A program made the translations under genes and the position numbers. Under the pieces are notes generated by a model that did no database searches, was not told where the DNA came from, and saw nothing but the letters and a program-made list of their open reading frames with translations. This document shows positions 48,256 through 60,500 of a stretch of DNA of 64,000 nucleotides, piece by piece. Origin of the DNA: Chlamydomonas sphaeroides (taxonomy: Eukaryota > Chlorophyta > Chlorophyceae > Chlamydomonadales > Chlamydomonadaceae); NCBI GenBank assembly GCA_001662425.1, contig BDDC01000018.1:122584-186583 (forward strand). Direction: 5' to 3'. Positions within the stretch are counted from its first letter, which is position 1; each line of letters starts with the position of its first letter.

Positions 48256-51117
48256 TCACGCCGCCGCGCCACCTGCGGCCGGCGCCTCCGGGGCCCCGCC
48301 TGCCCCCTCCGGGGCCGCCTCCGTGGCGCCGGGCGGCTCCGTCGGCTCCTGCGCCAGCGCGCCACCCGCCCTTGGTGTGAGGCGCACTACCTGCACGTCC
48401 GGCACCCTCCATTCCTCGGGTATGGACCTGCGGGGGTCGTGGCAGGGGCCGAGAGGGTGCCGCGCAGGTTGCCGGTACAGTGAGAATACTGGCTGGCTCT
48501 CGAGAGTGCTGCACACAATGAAGGAAGAAAGGAAAGTGGCGTCGGTCAGTGCTCGGGTATGGACCTATCTGCAGCGGCGTGTGAGATAACACCGGTGGAT
48601 AGGGAATTAGGGATCCGGGGCCGCAATGGGCAACGGGCAGCCAGCGGTGGGCCCACCGGTGTAGTGCTGCAGAGCCTTTGCCGCAGGCGGCCCATGCCCG
48701 CGCGCAGAGCCCGGCCCGCGCAGCCCGTGCCGCTCCTCACCTGCGCAGCCGCAGCACGCGAAAGTGCTCCGCCGCCCAGCCCAGAAACTGCTCCACCTGA
48801 CAGCGGGGTAAGGAGGGTGCGAGCGGAGGGAGGGAGGGAGGGAAGGGCGGTGACGACGGGCTGAACTCTGCAGGACACGGCGGGTTCAAGGGCCCCGCTT
48901 CAGCGACCGGACTGGGCGCTTCCGTCTGCTGCTGCACAGCCGCAGCGCCGGCGCACCTCCTCGGGATTGTGGTGCAGCGACAGCGACAGGAAGATGCGCG
49001 TGTGGCGGCCCGCCAGCCGCCGCAGCGTCCACAGCAGCAGCCGCGAGTGCGGCGTGGCAGGCGTGTAGGTGTAGTAGATCAGGTCGCTGCCCACGATCAC
49101 GTCGTACGGCGGCTGCACGGGAGTCAGGTCCTGCGAGCGGTACGGCAGCTCGCACGTCAGCGCGGCGCAGAGGACGGGATGTGACAAAAGCACACCCGCC
49201 CAGCCCAGCCCTGCCCGAGACCCTGCCGGTCGCCCTCGCCACCGACGCCGCCCTTCCCTCCCAACGCGACTCACCCGCACGTCCTGCTCACCCTCGGGGC
49301 CCCACCGCAGCGGCGCTATGTGCAGCCGCCCCGACGCCCCCGCAGGCCCCGCCGCCTGCCGCCCAAGGCCCGCCGCCGCCAGCTGCGCCGCCGCCGCCGC
49401 CGCCCTCAGCTGCGCCGCCGCCGCGGGCGGGCCCCTCAGCAGCGCCTCGTTGCGGGCGGCGTTGGTGCGCAGGTGCGGCAGCAGGTCGGGCAGGTCGGTG
49501 CAGGTGACGGAGGCGGCGCAGCGGCAGGCGGCCAGCGCCAGGGACACGGCGCCCGTGCCTGCAGCGAGGCGGGAGAGAGAGGGCTGCGTTGGGCAGGCGG
49601 GAGGCGGGAGGCCAGGGCGGGGGCGAGGGCGCGAAGCGAAGCAGCTTTGGCTGCCGGGTGGCCGGCCGGCGCGGGAGCTTCCTGCAGCGTGCTGCCGCGG
49701 GTGCCTCGAGCACCTCGCGCGCGCTCCCGTCCTCGCTTTCCTCGCCGTTGCCAGCATTAGGATAACATGGGCCACCCCCAACGCCCCCGCTCCTCCTACC
49801 CATCTACCCATCTACCCATTCAGCCCCTTCAGCCCACCCGGCAGCCCGACGGCCTCCACCCACCCGCCCCCAGCTCCAGCACATTTGGCAGCGCCGCCCC
49901 GCTGTACGGCCACGCAGCGGCCGCGGTAGACACCCCAGCCGAGCCGTCAGCCGCCGGCGCCGAGGCCGCGCCCTCCCCTGGCCGCCCTGGCCCGGACGCG
50001 CCCACCGCCGCCGCCGCCCCAGCGCTGGGCGGCAGCAGCGCGGGGCTGCCAGGCTGCGTGAGGTAGTGGGCCAGCACCACGGCGCCATCCCACACCGTAG
50101 TGCCTGCGTGTTGGGGGAGGCAAGCGATGTGGATTCGTTCGGTGGGTGGGGCCAGGACATGGGGAGGACGTGTCGGAGGAGCGGCATTGCGGCGTGAGAG
50201 GCCTACCCCACCACCCGCGCCCCTTCCCGGCCACACCCGCCGCGCTGCCTCTGCCCTCAGGTGCAGGCGCCGGCCCGCGGGTGGCCCACCGCCCGACGGG
50301 CCCTGCGCCCTGCGGCGCGACGTTCACCATGCACAAGCCCACCCCATACCTACCTGTGAGCGCGGGGTCCGAGTCCTTGTCTAGCTCCTGCGCCCCCTTG
50401 CCGCCGCCGCCCTTGCCGCCGCCCTTGCCGCCGCGGCCCTGCTGCCCCTGCTGCCCCTGCTGCCCCTGCTTGGCCGCCACGCGCGCGCTGGGCGACTGCG
50501 CCAGCGCCACCCGCATCGAGCCGTCGCGCAGCTCCAGAACGCAGTCATCCACGAATCGCTGACGGGGAGGAGGGCGGGAGGAGGGCACGGGCGGGCACGG
50601 ATGGGGCTGTGTGCAAGGAGCGCCGCTGGGTAGAGGTCAGGGCGCAGGGCAGCGGGGTCAGAGACGGATGCGGTTGGGCAAGCGTGCCGGAGCCGCTGCC
50701 ACGGGGGGAGTGGCTGTAGTGCTTGATGGCGCCATGCAAAGCGTTGCGCACATGGCGAAGCGCGCCGCGCAGGGGTGCAGGGGTTGTGTGCAGCGGTGTA
50801 GGGTGCGGCGCCCTGGTCTCGCGCCGCGCGACGTAACGCCCACCCACCTGGTGGTAGCCCATGTAGAAGCGCTGCCACTCCTTGGGCCCCTCCTCAGGCA
50901 GCTCCTCGTCCAGCCCCTCGGCCGCCTGCTCCTCCGCCAGCCGCCGCTCCGCCTCCGCCTCGGCCTCCGCCTCCGCGGCAGCGGCAGCGCCGTAGGCGGC
51001 AGCTGGTCCAGCGGCAGCAGCAGTGGCGGCTGCGCCGCCGCTGGGGGCGGCGGCTTGCGCGTCCGGGGCCTCAGCGGCGCCGGGGTCGGCGGCAGCGGCG
51101 CCTGGCGCCGCCGCCAT
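48256..51117 (-). CDS. METTL21-type (Rossmann) protein-lysine methyltransferase
   Basis: Seven minus-strand exons fit in phase: 51117-50848, 50558-50354, 50103-49864, 49558-49275, 49130-48957, 48796-48741 and 48427-48256, giving 466 residues from the first ATG at 51117. Motif I is LELGAGTG (234-241), interrupted by an intron within it. ASVTCTDLPDLLPHL provides the acidic cofactor loop. PPYDVIVGSDLIYY carries the D-x-x-Y signature (349-352) of the METTL21/lysine methyltransferase family. The final ordered piece reads VEQFLGWAAEHFRVLRLRR then SIPEEWRVPDVQVVRL. An N-terminal Ala/Glu-rich segment, a glycine/glutamine insertion (GQQGQQGQQG, KGGGKGGGG) and a C-terminal Ala/Gly/Pro tail are lineage-specific padding. 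The family methylates lysines of chaperones and translation factors; the substrate here cannot be told. Confidence 0.9.
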
Positions 51118-51590
51118 CCCTACACGACCTCCCCTCAGACACGTGGACGGTGGGGGCCGCCGGTTGTTCACGCTCGCGCTGCTGATCGGCCCGATGCGCA
51201 GCTGCTGTTAAGGGAAGCTGAGGCTTCAGCGTGGCTTTCGTAGGGGCAGTCACTCGATGCAAGCGGGGAGTCGCTCTCTGCAACCTCAAGTCGCTCCTTA
51301 TATCGGTAAGCACAAACTTCAAGCATGTATATGCTGTATCGCGCTCGGCTCTGGGCCTCAGTGCATGGGTCACTGCATCACGGCAGAAAGCTCGCCTGCC
51401 TGCACAACCCTTGTCTATAGCTAGGCGACGCTACGATTGGTAAAGTATCGTGCATCGCCGTATCTGGGAGCGCTGGCCCTGACCAGGGTTTGCAACTCTC
51501 GCCTTTCCGCCACACGACCTCCCGACCACAGCGACTGCTGCATACGGTCATTGACAGCGGCTCGCATCAATCTTAGCAGCGGTTTCAGCC
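51118..51590. promoter_or_regulatory. Divergent promoter region, METTL21-type and LON-domain genes
   Basis: This 473-bp stretch between two divergent start codons is less GC-rich than the coding DNA. No specific element was recognised. Confidence 0.5.
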
Positions 51591-54500
51591 ATGCGCTCGT
51601 CTGCTCCGCTTGCGCGGCCGGGCTCAGCGGCGCGACAGGTCCCGCTGCGATGCGCTGCACTCAGAGCGCTACCAATAACGCGAGCCAGGTCGCGATCAGC
51701 CGCGCGGATTGTGTGCCAATGTGAGTGGCGCGGATGGCGCGCAGGCACCAGGCGCCAAACTACACTCTTCCTGCTCACTGACACTTTTAACCTCTCTTCC
51801 AATCACAGCCGTGCGCTTTCCGGCCTCGCTGCCGCTGCTGCCCTTCACGCCGAAGGAGGTCCTCCCGCCAGGTACGCGCCGTGCGGTTCGCACGCACCGC
51901 ACGCCCGCCACGGCGGCGGAACGCCGTATCCATATCCACCCATCAGCTGAGCAACCACGCCACCTCTCTCGTCCCACAGCCACCCGGCATAAGCCGTCGC
52001 AAGGCTGCCGCACGTGCTTAGCCCGACACACGCCTGGCCGTACCGCGACACAAAACCCGCTTCGCCCAACCGCAACCGAGCCGGCCCTCCCCGACCGACT
52101 GCCGTGCGCAGGTAGCTGCAAGGTGCTCCGGCTGTACGACAGCAGCAGCTACATGTTGCTGCTGGAGGAGCTGCTGTCGTCGCCGCACCAGGCAGGGGCC
52201 GGGGCCGGGGTTACGTAGGCACGAGGGCGGGGCCCTGGGCGGGGGCGGGAGGCGGGCGGAGCCCACGCTCTGGTTGGAGCCGCGTGGCGTACCGCGTGGC
52301 GTGTCCTCGTCCTCTTCTCTCCAAGAGAAGTGCTGGGTGGCTGGAGGCCTCCCTGCACCAGCGGCTCCCTGGGCAAGGGTCAAGCCCAGCCTGGGCCAGG
52401 CTGAGTTTGGCGCCGGGGGCACCAGCCCGGGGCACGTGGGCGCATGCGCGGCGGGGCCCCGGGAGGGACACGGGCCTGGGGCACACGTGGACACGAGCGT
52501 GGGGCGGGTTCCGGGGACGGAGCACTGGGCGGGGCCGGTAAGCGGACGGAAGGTCGGCTGACTGCCGTCTGCGCAGGGGGCTCCATGAACGATGATCAAG
52601 GCGGGCCTGGCCCAGGCTTGACTTGGCGGCCTGGTGTGCCGCAAGCAAGCCGCGTACAAGCGGGCAACGCCAGGCAAAGAAGCAACCAGCCGCACCGGGA
52701 GGGCCCTGGTCAAGAGTGGCGCATACGAGCCCGGGGCCACGAGGCCGGATGAGGAGTGGGCCGGCGGGCGGGGCGGCTGGCATGCACCAGCAGGCCGCTG
52801 CGACATCAGCACTGCCCACCGCAGCCCGCACCGCCCAACGCAAAGGCGCTGAGGGTGGCCTTCGGCGACTGTCATGCAAAGCGCGCGGCCGGGAGCCGGC
52901 AGCGCGGCGCTGAGCCTTGGCTCTGCCGCTACCGCTCTGCCTCCGCCGGTGGGAGGCTCACCACGTGCACCTCGCCTCGGCTTGCGTCTCCCCTCCTTAT
53001 GCCGTTGTGCTTTGCGGTGGTGTCGTGACGGCTTCTCCCCTCACCTCCTCCCCTCACCACCGCCCCTCACCTCCGCTGCCCGCCCCAGATGATGGTGCAC
53101 ACGGCGGTGCTGCCCGCCGGCAGCGGCCCGGGCGCCGTGGACGTGGCGGGGCGACTGGGGGGCTACGAGGCGGGCGGGTTCGTGTTCTACATGTCCACCA
53201 TCATCAAGGTGCGCGACTGCGACTGCAGCTGCGGCTGCGTGTGAACGCCTTGGGTGGCGTCGCGCCCGCGGTCGGAGCCGCAGTCGCCCGAGGTAGCGGT
53301 CTCAGTGTGATGCGATTGCTCTGGAAGCTTACCTCGGCACGCGTCGGGTGCAAGCCACGGCAAGGGCACGTGAAGAGGGCGCACGTGGTTCCCTGCTGCC
53401 GCCGCGTGCCGCTACCCTCATACGGCCATCCGCTGCGCCCGCTCCCGCCGCTGCGACTGCAGGTCATTGATGTGAAGCAGAGCGAGCAGGGCGTGCTGCT
53501 GCGGGTGCAGTCGGAGGGCCGCGTGGCGGTCAAGTCGCTAGCGCAGGTGCGGGCCTGCGGGGCTGAGTGGGGCTGGAGGAGGCTGGGGATCGTGCGACAA
53601 GGCCAGGCTGGCGCCCTCCTCTGAGCCCGTCCTCCCGGCGCACGCTCCAACCCAATGGCCGCTCCTCTCCCTGCCTCTCCTACCCGTCCCTCCCTAACCG
53701 CCCCGCTGACGTCTCTGCCCGTCCCCGCAGACGCGGCCCTACTTCCGGGCGGTGGTGGTGCCCATTACGGATACGATAGACCTGGACCGCCTGCAGGTGG
53801 GGGCCAGGGGAAGGGGGAGGCAGGAGGGAAGGGAGGCAGGAGGGGAGGCAGGCAGGAGGGAGGGGAGGCAGGAGGGGAGGCAGGAGGGAAGTCAGGAGCA
53901 CAGGAGTGGGCCGGGGCCTGCTGCCTGCTGCCCGCTAAATGCCGCGCCACCGAGCGTCACAGCGGCTCGCGGTGGTCCTCGCCAGCGGAGGAGTCTGAGG
54001 CACGGCGCGGCCCGCTACTTGGCCCTGCCCCTGGGCGCTGCTCTGCGGGCATGCAGCTGCTGGCGCTCCGTTGCTTATGTCCGGCGCCCGGGGTCGTCTG
54101 CCGCCGCCCCCCAGACCCCTTTGTGGCGCGACATCACCGCATCCATGGAGCGGCTGCGGGCGCTGATGAAGGTGGGCGCGAGGCAGGCGACCCTCCCTAG
54201 GGCGGGCGGGCGGGAGGGGCGCGCGCCGCACCCACCCCCGCTGTGTGGTGTGTGGTGTGTGGTGTGTGGTGTGTGGTGTGTGGTGTGTGGTGTGTGGTGT
54301 GTGGTGTGTGGTGTGGTACCGAGCTCGGTCGGGACCGAGCTCGGTCGGGTGCGTGGCACCCGAGGTCAGGGTCGAGGGGCGCGCGGGGGTGCAGCGTCCT
54401 CTGCCGACACGAACCCGCGTAAACGTGCGACCAAACCCCCCCCCAAAACCCCACAATCCAGGATGTGCAAAACCTGGCGGCCAAGTTTGACGGCCCCGAG

Positions 54501-55904
54501 ACCGCCAACCTGCAGCGCGCCATGAGCTGGTACGGCAGCCCGCCACGCCGCACCGTACCGTACCCAAGTGCCATGCCCGTGCCAACCGTACATGTCCCAG
54601 CCTCACTGACCGCGCATCTGCCCCGTGCGATGCGGCTGGTGCCGAGCCCAAGCCCTCGCTGCGCGCTGCCGCCGCCTCGCTCGCGGCCATGCTGTGCTGC
54701 GCCCGTGCCGTGCCGGTGCAGGGTGGACAACCCGCAGCCCCTGGTGTTCGCGTCCTCCTCGGTCATGCTCAACTCGCGCACCCGCGGCGCCGCCGCCGAG
54801 GTGCCCGCCGGCGGCGCCGCCGCCGGCGTGTCGCATGGCGCCACCGGATCCCTCGCATCCGGATCCTCGTACGACTCGCTGGATCCGGACGATTTCCAGC
54901 CCAGCAAGGTGCTGGCCATGCACATCCAGCCCGACCTGCCGTACGCGGAATCCAACTCCATCGCCTCGTCGGACTCGGAATCCGAATCTGACACCCAGTA
55001 CGCCGCGGCGGCGGCCTCGGGATCCGGGTCCGTCGCGGCGTCCGCGGCCGGCGGCAGCGCCTCGGCGGCCTCGGGCCGGGCAGCTTCCTCGCCACTCCCG
55101 GGCGCCGCCGCCGGCGGCCTGGCGGCGGCGGCGGTGATGGGGGCGGGCAGCTCGGCGGCGCTCGGCGGCGGCGTGATCCGGGCGCGGCCGTCGCTGCTGG
55201 ATCTGGAGCGCGCGTGCCGGCTGTCTCTGGCCGCCATCCAGCTGCTGCCCCGGTCCACGGAGGAGGTGGGGCACGCTGTGGGGCTGGCGCAGGGCGTGGC
55301 TGGGTGCCGAGGCGACCGCACCCTGCAGCCGCAGCTGCACTGCAGTACGTGGCCCGCCTGACGGCGCAGCGCTGCTAACAATACCGTCGTGCGCTGCGCG
55401 TCCGTCACCAAGTTCACTGGCCGAGGTCTGCGCTGCTGCCGTGCCGTTGATGCACGCAGGAGCGGGAGGCCATTCGGCGGCACCAGCAGGCGGCGCTGGA
55501 GTCGCAGGTGGGGGCTTGGGGTCGGGGCCGTGGCGCGGGCGCGTGTCGCACGTGGCATAGGGAGCACACCGAGCGGGTGTTACTTCAAGTTGCCATGGAG
55601 CACACGGCAAGTTACAATTGAGGACGTGCAATGGGGCCCCGCAAGCACAAGGAGCGGGCGTTGAAGGACGCAGGGCATCGCACGAAATCACTGGGGCTTG
55701 GGTGGGACCTACCTTGCCCAGGCCGGCGCGCCTCTGCCTGACGCCGCGGTCCGCGCCCCACCTGCCCCGCCCTTTCCCGCCCTGCGCACCCAGGATGTGC
55801 TGGAGCGGCTCAACCTGGCGCTGAAGGTCATGGGCGAGGCGCGGGGGCTGCTGTCGGCTCGCTGCGCGCTCATGTCGCTTAGCGGCAGCAGCGGCGGCAT
55901 GTGA
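51591..55904 (+). CDS. LON substrate-binding-domain protein, probably plastid-targeted
   Basis: Eleven exons fit in phase: 51591-51720, 51809-51871, 52112-52191, 53089-53208, 53463-53546, 53731-53796, 54115-54171, 54462-54529, 54722-55265, 55460-55507 and 55794-55904, giving 456 residues. After an Arg/Ser/Ala-rich N-terminus resembling a transit peptide comes the LON N-domain: LPLLPFTPKEVLPPG, LYDSSSYMLLLEELL, MMVHTAVLP, VDVKQSEQGVLLRV and TRPYFRAVVVPITD. This matches the plant ATP-independent LON-domain proteins of chloroplasts, which lack the AAA+ and protease parts; neither is present here. A helical second part (DVQNLAAKF, LLDLERACRLSL, DVLERLNLALKVMG) follows, with an acidic Ser/Ala insert. 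The end of exon 3 is uncertain: a join at 52191 needs a GC donor, while a GT donor after 52209 would add six Ala/Gly residues. Confidence 0.87.
53815..53895. repeat. Purine-rich GGAGGCAGGA tract in an intron
   Basis: A run of GGAGGCAGGAGGGAGG-like units lies in the intron after 53796. The G-runs could form a quadruplex on the coding strand; this is inference from composition. Confidence 0.7.
54242..54315. repeat. TGTGTGG 7-bp minisatellite
   Basis: About ten uninterrupted 7-bp units lie in the intron between 54171 and 54462 of the LON-domain gene. Confidence 0.95.
54318..54349. repeat. 16-bp tandem duplication with internal palindrome
   Basis: ACCGAGCTCGGTCGGG occurs twice in a row, and each copy contains the palindrome ACCGAGCTCGGT. 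It follows the 7-bp minisatellite directly. Confidence 0.92.
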
Positions 55905-57503
55905 AGACGTGTGGGCGCGTGTGGGTGCCGTGTCGGAGGCAACCCGTCTACCCATGTGGGGCGGCCTGTGGACCTGAGCGGGGCGCCACTTGCGATGTGA
56001 TGATGCTGGGGTTTGTGTTTCCGTCCTCGGAAGCGGGTCATGTTTGGGGGAGGGGGCGCCGCGGGAGGTCCTCCACCGCAGGAGGTCCTCCACCGCAGGA
56101 GGTCCTCCACCGCAGGAGGTCCTCCACCGCAGGAGGTCCTCCACCGCAGGAGGTCCTCCACCTTGCTGGGTGCGGCCGGCTGCGGCCGGGAGATGGGTTG
56201 AGCGCAGGGCGCCTGCAGTCAAAGGGGGGGTGCCCGCAAAGCGGGGCAGGCGGCAGCGTCGGGAATGCCTGTTGGGCGAGTGCGTTGTGGTGGCGGCAGG
56301 TGTGTGTATCATGCACATTTGAGGTGTTGGCTTGGGCGGTTTTGTGCAAAGGAAATGACGTGTGCACGTCCCTTTAAGGACGGCCGGCTGCTGCACCAGC
56401 GCGTGGTGCGCCCTGGGCGACCCGGTCGGATTTGGGGCCGCGGCGCTCCGCTTCTTTTGGCACGGCTTGTGCCGGGCCCCGGTTTTGGCCTTTCTCTGTA
56501 TCATACCTTGGCATATCTTGCGCCGGTCTGGACCTGCGCTCGTTCGTGTGTGCGAGTGGCCGACCGCGATATGCGTGTACGGCGTGGTACGGAGCGTTGT
56601 ACGGCGCCGTCGAGTGAGTCAGGAAGGATAGGGCTTTGCATACGGCACGTGTGTGGAGTGCGTGAGGGTGCAGGCTGCCAGGAGCGGAGGAGTCGTGAGG
56701 GCCGCGGACTAGCGTGGGTTGGGGGCTTGCTTAGAGGCTGTTGTTGGCGGAGGCAGTCGTGGCGACGTCGGTGCCTGGGTGCGCGGTTGGCGGGGTTGCG
56801 GCGTGAGCAGGCGGATGGCGGAAGCCGAGGTTCGGACCTCCTGGTTCGGACCATTCTGAAAAATTTGAGCGCTTTGAGCTGGCTGTTATCCACGGGGTCG
56901 GCAGCTATGCCGGTCCTGTGATGGCAGCGCGCTTCGTTCCCCTACGAGGCCTCCGCTGAGGTCAGCAGCACCCGTGGTCTGCGCTGTGAAGCACCCTTGT
57001 CCACGGTGGAAGGCACCCTTGTCCACGATTGGGTTACACCCGACTCTCCGACTTGAACGTTAGTGGTGAAGGCAATCGGTAGTGGCAGCCAGCAATGCGA
57101 GCAGCAGCAGTGGAAGGACCCCGCTCACCAAGACGAAGATATGGTATAGCTGGTCCGTGCTGGTGTGGCGTTGACAAAACGGCTGTTACAGTGCTGCATT
57201 GTGGGCCGTTGGCGCGGCGCCCAAGCCCATCCCCGCACGCAACCGGGAGCGAACCTGTCAATCGGGGTGAGGGGGTTGGCTTGCTGCTTCAGAGTCAGCC
57301 GGGAAGGGTGCGGGCGGCTGTCACGGGGCGCGAAGATGGCGGCACGGGCGTGGATGGCGGGACGGGCGGGTTTGGATTGAGCAGTACAAGCTCCTGCTAT
57401 ACGTTCCTGCCAGAGCGACTTGTTTATGCGGTAAACCGTCTGAGTCGGGCGTAACAGGGCGCAACAGATAGCGATCCCCAGCGACGTAGCTACGCGCAGT
57501 GAC
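55905..57503. other. Intergenic region with 17-bp minisatellite
   Basis: No supported gene. It holds the presumed 3' UTR of the LON-domain gene, a minisatellite at 56064-56162, and the promoter of the F-box-like gene. TCCACG.TTGGGTTACACCCG-like text near 57000-57040 includes a short repeat of CACCCTTGTCCACG. Confidence 0.55.
56064..56162. repeat. 17-bp minisatellite (GGAGGTCCTCCACCGCA)n
   Basis: Five perfect consecutive units occupy 56064-56148, with a sixth partial unit to 56162. Each holds the palindrome GGAGGTCCTCC. The unit length is not a multiple of three. Confidence 0.97.
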
Positions 57504-60500
57504 ATGCTTCCCGCCAAGCGGGCCACAGCGCTCGCACCAGCCTCCCAACGCAGACCGTGGTCGCTCCTGCCCGGCACAGCTCTTGTGCGCATCGCCGCTC
57601 ACCTCGACGGCTGCGAGTCTCGCGCCAAAACCGAGCCGTTTGTCGCGCTCGACTGCGACGAAAAGGGCAAAGGGGGCTTCACTGCATGCTGTGATAGAAT
57701 CAAAAGCCTGCGCTCGGTATGCCGCGACTGGTGCGCCTCTGTCGGACGCCACATTTCGGCCATCGCCGCGCACAAGCTCCCCGGCGGTGCCCTGCCCCTC
57801 ACACTGACGGCCGCGCGCTTCTGCGGTATTGAGCACATTTCATTGGCTTTCCTGAATGATTTGGACACGCCCCTTCTGGTCGCTGACGGATCGGCGGTGC
57901 GCAGCGGCGCCGTCGGTGCTAGCAGCTCCCACACAGGGGCAGCTCCAGTGTCACACGGCGCGGGCGGCTCCGAGTCTCAGCAGCACGGTTTCGGCGGACA
58001 GACGGGCACGCTTCTGACACCAGCGCTTTCCTCTGCGTCGGCGAGCCTGGCCGCTGCCGCTGCTGCCAGTGAAGCGGCGGCAGCCATGGCAGCAGCTGCT
58101 GCTGCAGCGGCCGGGCCCTCGCCTTCGCCGGCAACCGCAGCCGTGCTAGCAGCCGCAGTCGCGGCCGCCGGCATGACGCGCCGGGCCGCGGACTTCGCTG
58201 CCGCCGTGCTCGCAGCTGCGTCCTCCGCCGCCGGAGCCGCCGCAGCTGTGGCCGCTGACGTGGCCGCCGGCAGCGGCGCTGTCGTCGCTGCGGCGCCGCC
58301 AGCCCCGCCGCTGCCGCCGGTCGCCTCCCTGGCGCCGCTGACGTGCCTCCGCTCCCTCCACGTCCTCCACACGACCGCGCAGCTCGCCCTCGCCGCCACC
58401 GCCAGCCAGCTGAAGGCCCTGGCCGTGACCGCGTCGCCGCCGCCGCTGCGGCTGCCCGAGCCCCAGGCGTACCAGTGGTGGACCGTGGTTGATAAGCGGC
58501 CGCGGCCAGTGCCGCCCGCCCAGCCGGCGGTCCTGGCGGCGGCGCTGACGGCACCGGCCGCGTCGCTCCGCCGGCTGCGGCTAGAGGGAGTCGACGCTAC
58601 GTCAGAGGAGGTGGGTTGTGTCCCTGGTGCCGCGCCTCCTCACCAGCCAACTCGGCACCCAACCAGTCATCCGCCGTCCCGTGCGCTGACGACCTGGCGC
58701 TCAACATGTACGAACCACCATCTCCGCCCGGCCCGCAGGTCGCCGCGGCGCTGTCGGCCCTCACCAGCCTCACTCGGCTGGAGCTGGACCGCTGCCCGCT
58801 GCCGCCCCTGGCCGGATGCCTGCCGACGGACCTGCAGGTGGGCCGGTGGCGGGAGTGGCTAATCAGGGGAACTTGCTAAACTTGCATGAACATCATGGCA
58901 CACGTGCACCTAGCGCCGATGTCCACTCGCCTCCAGGAGCTGTCGTACCGGGGCTATCGGCTGGGCCGGCTGCCGTCCGCCGCCATGTCCGCCCTGCCCG
59001 GGCTGCGGCGCCTGGAGCTGCGGGGCTGCGCGCTGCGCCAACTGCCCGACAGCATCATCCAACTCACGGGGCTGCAGGTGAGAGCGACTGAGAGTGGCAC
59101 CCCCATTTCATCTTGGGCTCGTCGTGTGGCCGGTGGCTTGATCTTCTGCTTTGCGCTTTCCTCGGCCTTTCCTGTTTTTCATCTGACTTTCTCTGTCGCC
59201 TTACTTCTGCGTGCCGCTCCCCCGTATCGTATGCCGTACGTCAGGTGCTGGACCTGTACGGCAACGACCTGCAGACGCTGCCGGCCGGCATCGGAGCGCT
59301 GTCAAAGCTGCAAGATCTGGACTTGTACGGCAATCGGATCTCGCGGATACCTTCCAGCTTGTCGCAGCTGACCCGGTGGGGACTTGAAGGCGGAGCGGGG
59401 CCCGGCCATCGGGCAACAACTTACCCGATGGCGGCGCTTTCTCTCCCTTGGCAGCCTCAGCCGCCTGTTTGTCTCGGGCGCTGAAAACTCCTGGCGCAAG
59501 AGCTTACCTGGCGGCGATCTTGTGGAGTTCCCCTGGCCCCGCAACCCGCTGAGCTGCCTCCCAAACTTGCGGTCGCTGGGTACGTGTTACCTGGGACCTG
59601 CTGGGCTTGTGCACCGCATCCCCGTTGCAGCAGCGTCAGTGCTTAATAGCCAATTGCGCCGTTTGCCTGTAAGAGAGACCGCCGTGCCGGGCGGCCCGCA
59701 CCGTCGCAGGCTTAGAGAGCATGCACGTTGTCTACCCGGCCAACGGCTTGAAGGGCGTGGCCGTGGCCCTGGCCCCCGGCGTGGCTTTGCAGCTGACGGA
59801 GCTACGGCTCGACCGGTGCGCGCTTTCGTGGTGGCCGGAAGACGGGCCCGACGCTGCAGCCCTGTTTCCCCGCCTGGAGGTCCTCTCCCTGCACGGCGAA
59901 GACAGGATGGTAAGCCGCGTGTATGTGGCTGGCACTTGCGGCGTCGAGAAAGCGCAGTGCAGGCAGGGCTCAAGCGCCCTACACGTACAGCGCATAGCGC
60001 GCAGCACACGGCGTGGATGAGGCTTACATGTGCGGTTTGTGTTCAATTCTATCTAGTACACTTTGAGTGACGCGCCCCGCGCAGCACGCCCCGGGTATTG
60101 TTTACCGTTGGTCGTGCGCGCGTGTTAAGTACCCAAGTGGAGGTAGGTTGCTTGGCATCGGTAGTGCGTAACGGTGCGGGATGGCGGCCGCAGCACCTGC
60201 CGGTGCGCGCGCTAGCCAGCGCATTCAAACAACACAACGCGGCCACGGCACAGAACGCCCTCAGTGCAACGCGTTGACGTACCCACGGAGTCAGGGGAGG
60301 CATTCGCGGTCACTTGGTTCAGTCGGCGCACCACCGCGTAGGGATGCGCCAGGAACAGGGAGCACGCAGGCAGGTCACACGTTGACAGGGAGGCGGTCGG
60401 CGAGCGGGAGAGTAAGAGGCGAGTGGCGAGAGCTGGTTACATGGGCTGGAGGAGTACGACAGCATGGGGGTCAAGGAGCGTGCGTGTGATCAGTGACCAG

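Noticed and set aside
56013..56201. Peptide frames through the 17-bp minisatellite
   Set aside because: All frames are open only because the 17-bp unit lacks stops; there is no flanking coding signal.
54197..56504. Minus-strand frames of 456 and 633 codons
   Set aside because: They are antisense to LON-domain exons and run through minisatellites; no domain is recognisable.
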